This document shows, in pieces, positions 1 through 9,386 of a DNA stretch of 64,000 nucleotides. The first letter of the stretch is position 1. Every line of letters starts with the position of its first letter. Made by a program: the position numbers and the translations under genes. The notes beneath the pieces were generated by a model. That model did no database searches. It was not told the DNA's origin and worked only from the letters and a program-made list of their open reading frames with translations. Where the stretch lies: NCBI GenBank assembly GCA_947501565.1, contig CANMWJ010000006.1:1-64000 (forward strand), in the 5' to 3' direction. The stretch is from an uncultured Marinobacterium sp. (GTDB lineage Bacteria > Pseudomonadota > Gammaproteobacteria > Pseudomonadales > Balneatricaceae).

Positions 1-72
1 GTCCCATAGGGGGTTCGAACCCCTGTTACCGCCGTGAAAGGGCGGTGTCCTAGGCCACTAGACGAATGGGAC
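1..72 (-). tRNA. tRNA-Glu (TTC), cut at window edge
   Basis: The reverse complement folds as a tRNA with acceptor GTCCC/GGGAC, a TTC anticodon in a CCTTTCACG anticodon loop and the T-loop GGTTCGAAC. It is almost identical to E. coli tRNA-Glu. The discriminator base and CCA end lie beyond position 1, so the gene is truncated only by the window. The 72 visible bases are identical to the second copy near position 1250. Confidence 0.96.
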
Positions 73-322
73 GCATATACCACTCTGTGGCGTTCCTCAT
101 CAGAGGAGGCGCGTATATTAAGGAACCGTCACAAAGGCGTCAACCCTAAAAACGAAAAAAATTTAATAAAATCTATATGCTTATGAAATGCTCAGTTCGT
201 ATACAGCAGCCTGTACAAACCGCAGCCAAAAGCCGTGACAAATAAGCGTTTTCCCTTATATTCTACCTCTATAAGAGCAACCGACATCCGACATTAAGAA
301 TAAGAATTCAGGAGATCCTCTG

Positions 323-982
323 ATGGCAAATACCGTCTACGGCGCCCCACTCTCCCCGTTTGTACGCAAAGTCCGCATCACACTGGCAGAGAAAAAACTC
401 GATCATCATCTGGAAGTAGTATTGCCCTATGCACCACCTGAGGGTTACGAAAAACTGAACCCACTGAAACGCATCCCCGCATTCCAGGACGACGAAGTGA
501 CCCTGGCCGATTCTGCCGTTATCTGCCACTATCTGGATAACCGTCATCCGGAACATCCTCTGCTGCCAAACGATCCGGCATTGCGTGCACGCTGCGAATG
601 GCTGGAGAAATATGCCGACTATGAGCTGTTTGCCATCGCAACCGACATCCTGTTTCGCGAAACACTGATCAAACCACTACTGAAAAAACCAACCGACACG
701 GATAAATGCGCCCAAGCATTTACAGAGGCCTTGCCTCCCTTGCTCAACTATCTTGAAGAACAACTGGGCCAGAACGACTGGTTTGTTGGCAATCAGTATT
801 CACTGGCAGATATCGCGATTGCTTGCCAGCTGATCAATATGAACCACGCAGGTTATGATGTTGACGCTGACCAATGGCCGGGACTGGCGAACTTCATGCA
901 ACGCTGTCTGGCACGCGAAGCGGTAAGCCAACCTGTGGCAGAGGAAAGAAAACAGGTAGATAAGATCCGCTCGATGATCTGA
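323..982 (+). CDS. Glutathione S-transferase family protein
   Basis: A 219-residue cytosolic protein with the usual two-domain GST layout. The thioredoxin-like N-terminal domain (about 1-80) carries SPFVRK, with Ser11 at the catalytic serine position, the Ile-Pro cis-proline motif at 51-52 and Asp63-Ser64 of the glutathione gamma-glutamyl site. The helical C-terminal domain (about 90-205) contains the N-capping stretch SLADIAIA. A GGAG ribosome site lies 8 bases before the ATG. Family members conjugate or transfer glutathione; the substrate cannot be predicted. The gene stands alone on the plus strand between two tRNA loci on the minus strand. The stringent starvation protein SspA is a possible relative, but the catalytic-type serine favours a true GST. 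Confidence 0.9.
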   Translation: MANTVYGAPLSPFVRKVRITLAEKKLDHHLEVVLPYAPPEGYEKLNPLKRIPAFQDDEVTLADSAVICHYLDNRHPEHPLLPNDPALRARCEWLEKYADYELFAIATDILFRETLIKPLLKKPTDTDKCAQAFTEALPPLLNYLEEQLGQNDWFVGNQYSLADIAIACQLINMNHAGYDVDADQWPGLANFMQRCLAREAVSQPVAEERKQVDKIRSMI

Positions 983-1084
983 GAGAAATAACCACCGAGG
1001 AACAGAGCAGGCAACGGAAGCTCCGTGTAACAACGTAGCTTCCCAACCTTCCTGACAAATGAAAAGCGCCCCGAAATTCAGGCA

Positions 1085-1106
1085 TAAAAAAACCAGCTTT
1101 CGCTGG
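1085..1106 (-). terminator. Terminator of the tRNA-Glu/tRNA-Gly operon
   Basis: On the minus strand the stem CCAGC/GCTGG with a GAAA loop is followed by a run of seven T residues. It lies about 40 bases after tRNA-Gly, so it would end the minus-strand tRNA transcript. Confidence 0.8.
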
Positions 1107-1143
1107 CTTCTTTGTCGCTTACACTAAGCGAAGGGTATGAGAT

Positions 1144-1219
1144 TGGAGCGGAATATCGGGTTCGAACCGACGACCTGAACCTTGGCAAGGTCCCGCTCTA
1201 CCAACTGAGCTAATTCCGC
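1144..1219 (-). tRNA. tRNA-Gly (GCC)
   Basis: The reverse complement begins GCGGAATTAGCTCAGTTGG and has a GCC anticodon in the loop TTGCCAA, the T-loop GGTTCGAACC, and discriminator U followed by an encoded CCA. The length is 76 bases. It follows the tRNA-Glu gene at 1248 on the same strand with 28 bases between, so the two are probably co-transcribed. Confidence 0.97.
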
Positions 1220-1247
1220 ATCTCATTAGTCATTCTAGTATATAGAA

Positions 1248-1323
1248 TGGCGTCCCATAGGGGGTTCGAACCCCTGTTACCGCCGTGAAAGGGCGGTGTC
1301 CTAGGCCACTAGACGAATGGGAC
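1248..1323 (-). tRNA. tRNA-Glu (TTC)
   Basis: A complete 76-base gene including discriminator G and an encoded CCA (TGG at 1248-1250 on the plus strand). The anticodon is TTC. The body is identical to the copy at the window start, as expected for recently duplicated or concerted tRNA genes. Confidence 0.97.
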
Positions 1324-1474
1324 GCTGAGTGGCTTGTGGCGTATGCCTCAAACTTGGTGCGGAATATTATTGAACGATTAAGCGCTGGTCAAGCTATTTT
1401 TTTAACTTTTTTGTTAATAAAATCAAACAGCTTCTGATACGCGTAGTTTTTAATCAGTTTCAGGTCAGGTGGCT

Positions 1475-2218
1475 ATGAGTCCAACACAAATTGCACTGCT
1501 TATTCTTGGTGGCGTCGGTCTGATGGCCATCGCAGCCGTCTTTATACAGGCTGCAGAAAACCGCAAAAAAGCCAAGCAGCTGCAGCTGATGAAGCTTCAG
1601 GGCGCGATCCGCCGCGCCCACCACCTGCTATCCAACTTTCCGCCACTGCTGCAAAACCCGGATATCAATAAATTTCTGATGCAGTACCTGACCGTGCGCT
1701 GTCAGGCTGTTCTGCAGCTGGAAGAGTCTGAAGCCACAGAAAAACTCCTGAATGATATAAAGCAGCAGGCAGAACAGGCCCAGACACCGGCAGCGCACCC
1801 TGAAGGATCAATCACTCTCTTCCCCAACCCCAATGGCGCACAACGGGCACGCGCTATCCTGAAGGAGTTTGTGAAATTCGTTAAAGAAGCGGAGACCAAC
1901 GGTGAGATCAGTGGTAATGCCAGTCAGGTTCTGATCCAGCGAGCCAAGGATTGCTTTGAACGGACAGAGATCGATCTGGAGTTACACGAAGCGCGTGAGA
2001 CCGAAGAGATCAACGCAGGTAAAGGGGCGTTCCTGATCTACAAGAAGACCTTTATCCGTCTCAGCGAGTTGAGTAAAAACTACACTCTGGACCGTCAACT
2101 GTTTGAACTGCGCAACCGCATGAACATGCTGGCCGAGCAGATCGAGAAACACAACGAAGAGGAACGCGAACGTATCCGCCGTGAAGCGGAGGAGAACGAA
2201 AAGCGGTTCCTGTTCTGA
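1475..2218 (+). CDS. Membrane-anchored coiled-coil protein, unknown function
   Basis: About 247 residues. One hydrophobic segment at about residues 5-25 (IALLILGGVGLMAIAAVFI) is followed by a basic stretch, a helical mid-region, and a long charged C-terminal helix (NMLAEQIEKHNEEERERIRREAEENEKRFLF) that looks like a coiled coil. The protein would be anchored in the inner membrane with its bulk in the cytoplasm. I do not recognise the family. The ATG at 1475 has AGG five bases upstream; an in-frame GTG at 1469 would add two residues. The gene runs convergently into the GGDEF/EAL gene with only four bases between them. Confidence 0.75.
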   Translation: MSPTQIALLILGGVGLMAIAAVFIQAAENRKKAKQLQLMKLQGAIRRAHHLLSNFPPLLQNPDINKFLMQYLTVRCQAVLQLEESEATEKLLNDIKQQAEQAQTPAAHPEGSITLFPNPNGAQRARAILKEFVKFVKEAETNGEISGNASQVLIQRAKDCFERTEIDLELHEARETEEINAGKGAFLIYKKTFIRLSELSKNYTLDRQLFELRNRMNMLAEQIEKHNEEERERIRREAEENEKRFLF

Positions 2219-2222
2219 TCGG

Positions 2223-4712
2223 TCAACCCACCTCAACCGGCGCCATTCGTTCACGCAACCAGTGACCGAACGCTTCCATCGGCATCGCCTCGCTGATCAG
2301 CCAACCCTGGGAGGCGTCACAATGCACAGAGCGCAGGAAATCAAACTGCTCGTGCGTTTCCACCCCTTCTGCCACCACACTCAGGTGCATGCTGTGCGCC
2401 ATAGCGATAATGGCGGTCACGATATCCTCATCGACCGGATCTACCGCCACCCCTTCGACAAAACTCTTATCGATCTTCACCGTGCTGACCGGTAGTTTTT
2501 TCAGGTAACTAAGCGAAGAGAAGCCGGTGCCGAAATCATCAATCGTCAGCCCTACCCCGCTTTCGCGCAGTTTATAAAGCGAGGAGTGAGAGTGCTCCAC
2601 CTCCTGCAGGAAAACACCTTCGGTGATCTCAAACTCAAGGTTGTCAGGTGTTAGCGCTGCAGCCCGCAACATCGCACAGACTTTCTGCGCAAAGCGTTCG
2701 TCCCGCAACTGGCGTGGCGACAGGTTCACCGCAATTTTCGGCAGCACAATTCCCTCTCGACGCCACTGCTGCAGATTCGAGATCACGGTCTCAATCACCC
2801 AGCTACCGATCGGAATAATCAGCCCGCTGTCTTCGGCGATCGGGATAAAGCGTAAAGGCGGCACCTCACCCAATAGCGGATTGGTCCAGCGCAACAGGGC
2901 CTCGGCTCCAACCAGCTCTCCGGTGACTGTATCCACCTTGGGTTGATAGTGAACTGCAAGCTCATGGTTCTCCAGCGCTGTCCGTAGTTGGTCTTCCACC
3001 CGTCGACGTTCATGCACGACTTCGTTCATGTCCGACTGATAGAAGCGGTAACCGTCTCTGCCGCTGCTCTTGGCGTGGTACATAGCGATATCGGCATTGA
3101 TAATCAGCTCATCCGATGTGACCGCATTATCCGGATAAAGCGCGATACCAAGACTGCTGGTGACAAAGGTTTGCTGCGACTCCAGCTGAATCGGCTTGGC
3201 AATCGAGTCACGCACCTTTGTGGCGATGGTGGCAAGATCCACCTGCGCCCGGTGCGGGTCGAGATCAACGATAATCATCGTGAACTCATCACCACCCAGC
3301 CGGGCCACCGTGTCCTGTGCACGCACTGCACTCAGCAAGCGCTGGCTTACCTCCTGCAACAACTGATCACCCGCCTGATGCCCCAGGGTATCGTTCACCG
3401 ACTTAAATCCGTCCAGGTCCATATAGACCAGACCGACCACCGTACCCTGACGCTTCGCGTTTTTTAACGCCTGGTTGAGACGATCACCGAACAAACGACG
3501 ATTTGGCAAAGTCGTCAGATTATCAAAGTAGGCCAGTTCACGGATCTCCTGCTCATTGGCCTTACGATCGGTGATATCCGTGCTCGCGCTACCCACGGCA
3601 TTCAGATGACCACTGGCATCGCATACGGGAAAAACTGTGGTCATAAAGTAGCGTTCGGAGCCATCAACCTGACGCACCGACTCCTCAAAGGTCAGATCGG
3701 TCATCAACGTCTGGACCTGATATTCGAACTCCGCCCGTTTCTTCAGCGACTCGGCACTCCAGCCCGCCGCATGACTGCTTAAATCACCCATCCAGAGATC
3801 GAATTTATTGTTGGTCAGCTGATAATTACCTTCGCGGGACTTAAGACTGACCGCAACCGGCAGGTGGTCGACGACGGTTCGGAAGCGCTGGTCTCGCTCC
3901 GTAAGCGTATCCAGCATGGTATTGAAAGACGCACCTAACTGACCGATCTCATCGCTGGATTGCAGCTGGACGCGGTTGCCACTGTCACCCGCCTTCTGCC
4001 GGGCAATGGAGTCCGAAATCTTCGAGACAGGCATCAGTACGATATAGCGGAACACCAGATAGGCGAGCACCGCCAGGGACACCACCGAAAACAGCAGGAT
4101 TGCCGCTGAACGGATGAAGATATCTGTCGTGCCTTTGTTGATCGCGCTGGAATCCAGACGCAGATAGATGGCCCCCTCATACGTCCCCGGATCCAGCGTG
4201 GTCTCGGCCAGCACCTTGCCCCAGTGAGAACTGGAGCTGGCATGGGCCGATTGCTGAAACAGTTCGCGATACTGTTCAGAACGGTAACCCTGCGTCAGCA
4301 ACGGGTAGAGGGTAAGGATGTCACCACCAGGCAGGAGGTAGTGGCCAAAGGTGCCATGGTCGGTAGATTCAGTGAGCGCTTTGAGCATGCGCTGGGAGGA
4401 GCGGTCATCGTTCACACCCGGATGAAAGCTGGATGCCCAGATCACAAAAGGATCGCGCGTCACGACGGTGATGCCCGAGATCCCCTCTTTACTGGCGACA
4501 ATATCTTCCACCGCAAAACGGATCTCTTCGTAACCGCTCATCACCTCAACGGATTCGTTGATCGCAACCGCAAGCAATCGACTACGCTCGACTGATTGGT
4601 CACGCATATGATCTTCCGCTACCCATAACAGCACCCATGCGCCCACCAGCGCGAACAGGGTTCCAATCACAAACAGCGGCAGAATGAGTTTACTGCGAAG
4701 CGATAACGACAC
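2223..4712 (-). CDS. Bifunctional GGDEF/EAL cyclic-di-GMP protein with HAMP and PAS domains
   Basis: An 829-residue membrane sensor. TM1 is at about 10-32, followed by a periplasmic sensor region to about 200 and TM2 at about 203-225. A HAMP linker (about 225-275) and a PAS domain (about 275-385) follow. The GGDEF domain has an intact GGDEF at 473-477, and the EAL domain starts around residue 570 with GAEALLRW, IDDFGTGFSS and VVAEGVE. Both catalytic signatures are intact, so it could make or break cyclic-di-GMP; which activity dominates cannot be told from sequence. The periplasmic domain suggests an external signal. It stands alone on the minus strand and is divergent from the binding protein gene at 4799. 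Confidence 0.93.
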   Translation of the reverse strand: MSLSLRSKLILPLFVIGTLFALVGAWVLLWVAEDHMRDQSVERSRLLAVAINESVEVMSGYEEIRFAVEDIVASKEGISGITVVTRDPFVIWASSFHPGVNDDRSSQRMLKALTESTDHGTFGHYLLPGGDILTLYPLLTQGYRSEQYRELFQQSAHASSSSHWGKVLAETTLDPGTYEGAIYLRLDSSAINKGTTDIFIRSAAILLFSVVSLAVLAYLVFRYIVLMPVSKISDSIARQKAGDSGNRVQLQSSDEIGQLGASFNTMLDTLTERDQRFRTVVDHLPVAVSLKSREGNYQLTNNKFDLWMGDLSSHAAGWSAESLKKRAEFEYQVQTLMTDLTFEESVRQVDGSERYFMTTVFPVCDASGHLNAVGSASTDITDRKANEQEIRELAYFDNLTTLPNRRLFGDRLNQALKNAKRQGTVVGLVYMDLDGFKSVNDTLGHQAGDQLLQEVSQRLLSAVRAQDTVARLGGDEFTMIIVDLDPHRAQVDLATIATKVRDSIAKPIQLESQQTFVTSSLGIALYPDNAVTSDELIINADIAMYHAKSSGRDGYRFYQSDMNEVVHERRRVEDQLRTALENHELAVHYQPKVDTVTGELVGAEALLRWTNPLLGEVPPLRFIPIAEDSGLIIPIGSWVIETVISNLQQWRREGIVLPKIAVNLSPRQLRDERFAQKVCAMLRAAALTPDNLEFEITEGVFLQEVEHSHSSLYKLRESGVGLTIDDFGTGFSSLSYLKKLPVSTVKIDKSFVEGVAVDPVDEDIVTAIIAMAHSMHLSVVAEGVETHEQFDFLRSVHCDASQGWLISEAMPMEAFGHWLRERMAPVEVG

Positions 4713-4798
4713 AAACAGTCCAACAAAGCCGATTTACTGGCACTTATGCCATTGATACGATGTGGTTTCAATAGCCTGTATGCCTAAAGGAACCCGCC

Positions 4799-5857
4799 AT
4801 GAGTAGTCTCTCCGGCAATATTGAGCACCGCAAACGACGCTATTCGCTACAACGTCCCTTCTCTCAAACCGTCTATAAGTTCTTATACCTTGTACTCTTT
4901 TCACTGCTGCTGAGCGTCACCACGCTGTCCGTACAGGCACAGGAGAAACGCGAGGATATCCGGATCGCCATCGGTGATATTCCGGGCATCGACATGTTGC
5001 TGATCGAAGCCGCCGCAGCGCGCGCCCGGGAGCGCGATGTCGCGATCACCATCAGCTATATGCAGTCTGAGGATCTGGCAACCCAAGCCATTATCAACGG
5101 TCTGGCTGATATCGGCATCGGCACTCCCTACGCGCTGATACAGAAAACCAACGCGCCACTGCGCCTGTTCTACCAGCTCAGTAAGTTGCGCTTTTTCCCA
5201 GTGGTGAACACCCAACACTACGACAGCTGGAAAGCGCTCGACGGGGTTCCTATGTTCACTCACGGCAAAGGCTCTGGCACCGAAGCGATCATGCAGCTCA
5301 TGGCGAAAAAACATGGGATCAGCTATAGCTCCATGACCTATGTACCGGGCTCAGGCGTGCGCGCAGACGCAATGATACGGGGACGTTTTCACGCCACCAT
5401 CGTGGATACCGAACGTCGCAACAAACTGCTGAACCACCCTTCTGGCAAGTTTGCGGTACTGCCTACCCCTGAGGTTCACGCCAGCGATGAAGCATTGTAT
5501 GGCCACAAGAACATTCTGGTTACGCACAAGAAACAGATCGGCATATTGGTTGAAGAGCTGCTGAATGTGTCGCGCATGACCAATCAAGATCCGGCTACCG
5601 TTGTACGTTTACGTGATCAGTACAAACTGCTGCCACGCTCCACACGCAATAAGGAGGAGGCGATCCTGTCTACCTACAAAGAGCTGGTATCGGTCGATGC
5701 AATCCCTGCCAACGGCGGCCCTAAAGCAGTGGAAGCGGACTTTGAGTTCTATACCGCGTCGGGCACCCTTGAAGGTCAGGCAGCAGATCTTAAGATTGAA
5801 GATTTCTGGGAATTGGCGCCGTTGATGAGCGCACTGGAAGCGGTCGGGGTTGAGTAA
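4799..5857 (+). CDS. Periplasmic substrate-binding protein, NMT1/TAXI-like
   Basis: A 352-residue protein with a long basic N-terminus, a hydrophobic segment at about 27-45 and a probable cleavage site after VQA. The mature part has the type II binding-protein fold of the NMT1/SsuA/TAXI group: DIRIAIGDIPG near the start and INGLADIGIGTPYALIQ, a typical ligand-pocket stretch. An AAAGGA ribosome site precedes the ATG. No permease or ATPase gene is adjacent, so its partner is elsewhere or it acts as a sensor ligand-binding protein. The neighbouring GGDEF/EAL receptor, divergent and 86 bases away, is a possible partner, which is only an inference. The ligand is unknown. Confidence 0.8.
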   Translation: MSSLSGNIEHRKRRYSLQRPFSQTVYKFLYLVLFSLLLSVTTLSVQAQEKREDIRIAIGDIPGIDMLLIEAAAARARERDVAITISYMQSEDLATQAIINGLADIGIGTPYALIQKTNAPLRLFYQLSKLRFFPVVNTQHYDSWKALDGVPMFTHGKGSGTEAIMQLMAKKHGISYSSMTYVPGSGVRADAMIRGRFHATIVDTERRNKLLNHPSGKFAVLPTPEVHASDEALYGHKNILVTHKKQIGILVEELLNVSRMTNQDPATVVRLRDQYKLLPRSTRNKEEAILSTYKELVSVDAIPANGGPKAVEADFEFYTASGTLEGQAADLKIEDFWELAPLMSALEAVGVE

Positions 5858-5873
5858 CTGCTGTGTAAAACAT

Positions 5874-5901
5874 AAAAAAGGGGCTGCTGAAGCCCCTTTT
5901 T
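5874..5901. terminator. Bidirectional intrinsic terminator
   Basis: The stem GGGGCT/AGCCCC with loop GCTGA is flanked by six A on the left and five T on the right, so it can terminate both the plus-strand binding protein gene and the minus-strand YeeE/YedE gene. Confidence 0.88.
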
Positions 5902-5948
5902 CATGTCTCGTGATTTCGAAGTGAATCCCACCCCGCCCTGAAAGGCGT

Positions 5949-7082
5949 TCAGGAGGTCACCGGCTCTGCAACCGCGTCAGCTGACACTTTACTTGCTTTG
6001 CGGCTGCGATATTTCTCCAGTATTGTCTGTCCTTTCCACTCACGGTCGATTAGACCATCGGTCAGACCCGCACCCGCCCACATCGACGCCAGCGCAACCC
6101 AGGCGGTAATGGAGAACGCAGAACCACCGGTCAGGCCCGCACCAACTGCACAGCCACCCGCCAGCATACCGCCCATTCCCATAAACACGGCACCAAAGAT
6201 GTAACGCACCATGCTGCTGCCATCTTTAAAGCCCTGCAATTGAAGGGTACGGGAGAAGAACGCCGCCAGGAAGGAGCCAAGGAATACACCCGGCACCAAA
6301 CCAACATCAAAATCGAGCGGCGCGCCGCCCGGTGTCAGGAAGTACATCAGGGTATCCGCCGATGGACCGGTGAAGGTCATGCTCTCTACCTGAGTCGGCT
6401 CGAAGGTCTGATAGGACATATGGTAGGTAAACCACCAACCACCGACGACCATAGTGCCCACGCCGACGGAACCCGCCCAGGCCCAGGCGGTGAGTTTGTT
6501 ACGAATTCCGTAGAACACGGCCACCACCATGCAGCCCAGACCGATATAGATACCGGTGTTGTCGCCCCATCCCAGGAAGGAGATCAACTCCAATCCCCCG
6601 TCATCGTGCAGCAACCAGGCACCGGCCACAGAATCACGAGCAGGGGCGAGTATACCGCGAAGACTGGCCTGGGCCACCGCAGCGAAGAGTAATCCGGAGA
6701 ACAGCGCACGCAGATTGCCTGTGGCCGCCAGAACAAGCAGACGCGCACCACAGCCCCGCGCCAGCACCATACCCGAACCAAACAATAAACCACCGATCAC
6801 AGCGCCGGAGAGAGAGCCGTAGGACGCCAGCATCCGGGAATCACTGATATCCAGATCACCGGCCGAAATCAGCGCCTGAGTACCAGCAACGGCGGCTGAG
6901 AAGGTGAGCAACCAGATCGCCACCTTAGGACCGATCTGTCCGCGCCAGAACTCCACCACAGCGGCACGCAGACAGAACTGACTGCGCTGCGCGAACGCGC
7001 CGAACATGATACCGAGAACGAGACCACCCAAGGCCGTGGTACCCGCTTCACCAAACTGATCGATCAGGTATTCGAAATCCAT
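5949..7082 (-). CDS. YeeE/YedE family sulfur (thiosulfate) transporter
   Basis: A 377-residue polytopic membrane protein with about nine or ten hydrophobic segments. It shows the repeated cysteine motifs of the YeeE/YedE (DUF395, TsuA) family: SQFCLR near residue 36, a GCGARL motif near 111, and GGCAVGAGLTGG near 310. In characterised members these cysteines relay thiosulfate across the inner membrane. The substrate here is inferred only from the family. There is no adjacent TusA-like (YeeD) gene. It lies next to the alcohol-oxidation cluster, which contains other sulfur-relay-like proteins, but a functional link is unproven. Confidence 0.87.
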   Translation of the reverse strand: MDFEYLIDQFGEAGTTALGGLVLGIMFGAFAQRSQFCLRAAVVEFWRGQIGPKVAIWLLTFSAAVAGTQALISAGDLDISDSRMLASYGSLSGAVIGGLLFGSGMVLARGCGARLLVLAATGNLRALFSGLLFAAVAQASLRGILAPARDSVAGAWLLHDDGGLELISFLGWGDNTGIYIGLGCMVVAVFYGIRNKLTAWAWAGSVGVGTMVVGGWWFTYHMSYQTFEPTQVESMTFTGPSADTLMYFLTPGGAPLDFDVGLVPGVFLGSFLAAFFSRTLQLQGFKDGSSMVRYIFGAVFMGMGGMLAGGCAVGAGLTGGSAFSITAWVALASMWAGAGLTDGLIDREWKGQTILEKYRSRKASKVSADAVAEPVTS

Positions 7083-7446
7083 GCTAACCCAGCCCCCCGC
7101 TGATTTACCGGCAGATCGGGCAACAGGTCAACACACTGTAAACGGAACCCTGCGTACCATCTCGTGACACTCCCTGCCCGATCGCAACGGTTTCCACCCA
7201 ATCTTTGCAGCGCAAAATTATACAGATATATGCTTATTCTTGTTTGATATATATCAGCGAATGACGCGCTCGCCCCTCCACAATTAGTGGAACACGGCAT
7301 CACAGATAACGATCACGGATGGGGGAGATAAAACGAAAAAACGGCCCCGAAGGGCCGTGAACATGATGAAACGCACAAGCGTCAGAGATAGGAAGTACAA
7401 CTCTGCCGGACCGGAGACACCCGGCAGAGGTCGATCAACCCGAGGC
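7083..7446. other. Intergenic region between YeeE/YedE and exaC
   Basis: These 364 bases contain the upstream region of the minus-strand YeeE/YedE gene, including an AT-rich stretch near 7205-7260 that could hold its promoter, and the exaC terminator at 7335-7358. No gene is supported. Confidence 0.6.
7335..7358 (-). terminator. Terminator of exaC
   Basis: On the minus strand the stem ACGGCCC/GGGCCGT with a four-base loop is followed by a T-run (AAAAA at 7336-7340 on the plus strand). It sits about 90 bases after the exaC stop. Confidence 0.85.
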
Positions 7447-8967
7447 TTAGAAGAAGCCCAGTGGGTTTGCGCTGTAGCTCACCAGCATGTTCTTGGTCTG
7501 CTGGTAGTGTTCCAGCATCATTTTGTGGGTCTCACGACCTACACCAGACTTCTTGTAACCACCGAATGCAGCGTGTGCTGGGTACAGGTGGTAGCAGTTC
7601 ATCCATACTCGACCAGCCTGGATACCACGACCCATGCGGTAAGCGATGTTAGTATCACGGGACCATACACCTGCGCCCAGACCGAACTCAGTGTCGTTCG
7701 CGATAGCCAGCGCTTCTTCTTCGTCTTTAAAGGTTGTTACAGACACAACCGGACCGAAGATCTCTTCCTGGAAAACACGCATATCGTTGGTGCCTTTGAT
7801 CAGGGTTGGCATGATGTAGTAACCGTTAGCGTGTTCGCCGTCCAGCTTCTCTACACCACCACCCATCAGGATTTCAGCACCCTCTTCACGGCCGATGTCC
7901 ATGTAACCCAGGATCTTATCGAACTGCTCCTGAGATGCCTGAGCACCTACCATGGTTTCAGTATCCAGCGGGTTGCCACGCTTGATCTGCTTAGCACGCT
8001 CGATCACTTTCGCGATGAACTCATCAGCGATGTCTTCCTGAACCAGCAGACGGGAAGGACAAGTACATACTTCACCCTGGTTGAAGTACGCCAGAACTGC
8101 ACCTTCAACTGCTTTGCTGACAAACTCGTCTTCCTGATCCATTACATCTTTGAAGTAGATGTTTGGAGACTTACCGCCCAGCTCAGTAGTAGATGGGATG
8201 ATGTTCTCAGCAGCACACTTCATGATGTGAGAACCAACCGGCGTAGAACCAGTGAATGCGATCTTAGCGATACGTGTGCTAGTCGCCAGTGCCTGACCTG
8301 CTTCAGCACCGAAGCCGTTCACAACATTCAGTACGCCTGCTGGCAGCAGGTCGCCGATGCATTCCATCAGGATCAGGATAGAAACAGGGGTCTGCTCTGC
8401 TGGTTTCAGAACGATGGTGTTACCTGCCGCCAGTGCAGGCGCCAGTTTCCACGCAGCCATCAGCAGTGGGAAGTTCCAAGGGATGATCTGACCAACAACA
8501 CCCAGTGGCTCGTGGAAGTGGTAAGCAACAGTTGTTTCGTCAATCTCACCGATAGTACCTTCCTGTGCACGGATGCAGCCTGCGAAGTAACGGAAGTGGT
8601 CAACCATCAGAGGTACGTCAGCCGCCAGGGTTTCACGTACAGCTTTACCGTTGTCCCAGGTCTCAGCTACAGCCAGCTTTTCCAGGTTTTCTTCGATGCG
8701 ATCCGCAATTTTCAACAGCAAGCCGGAACGCTCAGCAACAGATGTTTTACCCCAAGCATCTTTTGCAGCGTGAGCAGCGTCCAACGCCAGCTCAATATCT
8801 TCTTCGGTAGAACGTGGGATTTCACATACTGAACCGCCAGTTACCGGCGTCGTGTTTGTGAAGTACTGACCTTTTACCGGAGCAACCCACTCGCCACCGA
8901 TAAAGTTTTCGTAACGTGGTTTAAAGGAAACAACGGAGCCTTCTGTTCCTGGCTGTGCGTAGATCAT
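7447..8967 (-). CDS. exaC: NAD-dependent aldehyde dehydrogenase, ExaC/AcoD type
   Basis: A 506-residue enzyme, the same length as Pseudomonas ExaC. The full aldehyde dehydrogenase fold is present: the substrate/NAD motif [14 protein letters not shown], the Rossmann stretch [13 protein letters not shown], the catalytic glutamate in [13 protein letters not shown] and the catalytic cysteine in [11 protein letters not shown]. It oxidises aldehydes such as acetaldehyde to the acid in the cytoplasm, the step after PQQ-dependent alcohol oxidation. An AAGAGG ribosome site precedes the ATG. Its upstream region carries the CCTTGG element shared with the dehydrogenase and pedF genes, which supports co-regulation. 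Codon use is strongly biased, suggesting high expression. Confidence 0.93.
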   Translation of the reverse strand: MIYAQPGTEGSVVSFKPRYENFIGGEWVAPVKGQYFTNTTPVTGGSVCEIPRSTEEDIELALDAAHAAKDAWGKTSVAERSGLLLKIADRIEENLEKLAVAETWDNGKAVRETLAADVPLMVDHFRYFAGCIRAQEGTIGEIDETTVAYHFHEPLGVVGQIIPWNFPLLMAAWKLAPALAAGNTIVLKPAEQTPVSILILMECIGDLLPAGVLNVVNGFGAEAGQALATSTRIAKIAFTGSTPVGSHIMKCAAENIIPSTTELGGKSPNIYFKDVMDQEDEFVSKAVEGAVLAYFNQGEVCTCPSRLLVQEDIADEFIAKVIERAKQIKRGNPLDTETMVGAQASQEQFDKILGYMDIGREEGAEILMGGGVEKLDGEHANGYYIMPTLIKGTNDMRVFQEEIFGPVVSVTTFKDEEEALAIANDTEFGLGAGVWSRDTNIAYRMGRGIQAGRVWMNCYHLYPAHAAFGGYKKSGVGRETHKMMLEHYQQTKNMLVSYSANPLGFF

Positions 8968-9386
8968 CTTGTAAGCCTCTTCTTGTTATTGCTCGACGAT
9001 TCAATCTGGTTAGTTCGGCGAAAGAATGCGGAGCCGATTGCTATGACACCCAGTCATATTAGCCAGCAGGCCCGAGAGGCAGGTATCGTCCCTTGGCACA
9101 CAAAATTTACTCACTTAGTAGTAGTTTTTGTGACCCACGACAGAGAGAGGAAAGACAGCACTCCTTGCTACTGGATCGGCGCGAACATCCTTGCGCGTCT
9201 GAAAACAACCTAAAAACGTAGACTAGCATTCGGTATTTTTCCAGCCGAATTACGAATTATTGAACAAGAAGCAAATAACTCGACACTAGTGCCGATAAGG
9301 CGTTGACAGACAATCTAAGCAGCCGTCAGTATGAGCGTTAAGACTGCCGTCATTACCCTTTACAGGAAGTCGATAAGGATTCCGTA
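8968..9386. other. Intergenic promoter region of exaC and the HDOD gene
   Basis: These 419 bases separate divergent genes. They hold the exaC promoter region with the CCTTGGCAC element at 9091 and the upstream region of the HDOD gene. A short open frame at 8983-9213 lacks a ribosome site and any family resemblance, so I do not call it. Confidence 0.6.
9085..9104. promoter_or_regulatory. Putative operator upstream of exaC
   Basis: The sequence CGTCCCTTGGCACA, with CCTTGG at 9091-9096, lies 124 bases before the exaC start. Closely similar CCTTGGTA elements lie 130 and 134 bases before the PQQ dehydrogenase and pedF starts. The likely binder is one of the NarL-type regulators in the window, which is an inference. 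Confidence 0.5.

Noticed and set aside
7357-8832. Long open frame (491 codons) on the plus strand opposite exaC
   Set aside because: It is a shadow of a strongly codon-biased gene: the exaC frame has all catalytic motifs, a ribosome site and a terminator, while the opposite frame has no family likeness.
9091-9110. Sigma-54 promoter suggested by TTGGCAC upstream of exaC
   Set aside because: The GC doublet expected at the -12 position is missing; the sequence fits the shared CCTTGG element better.
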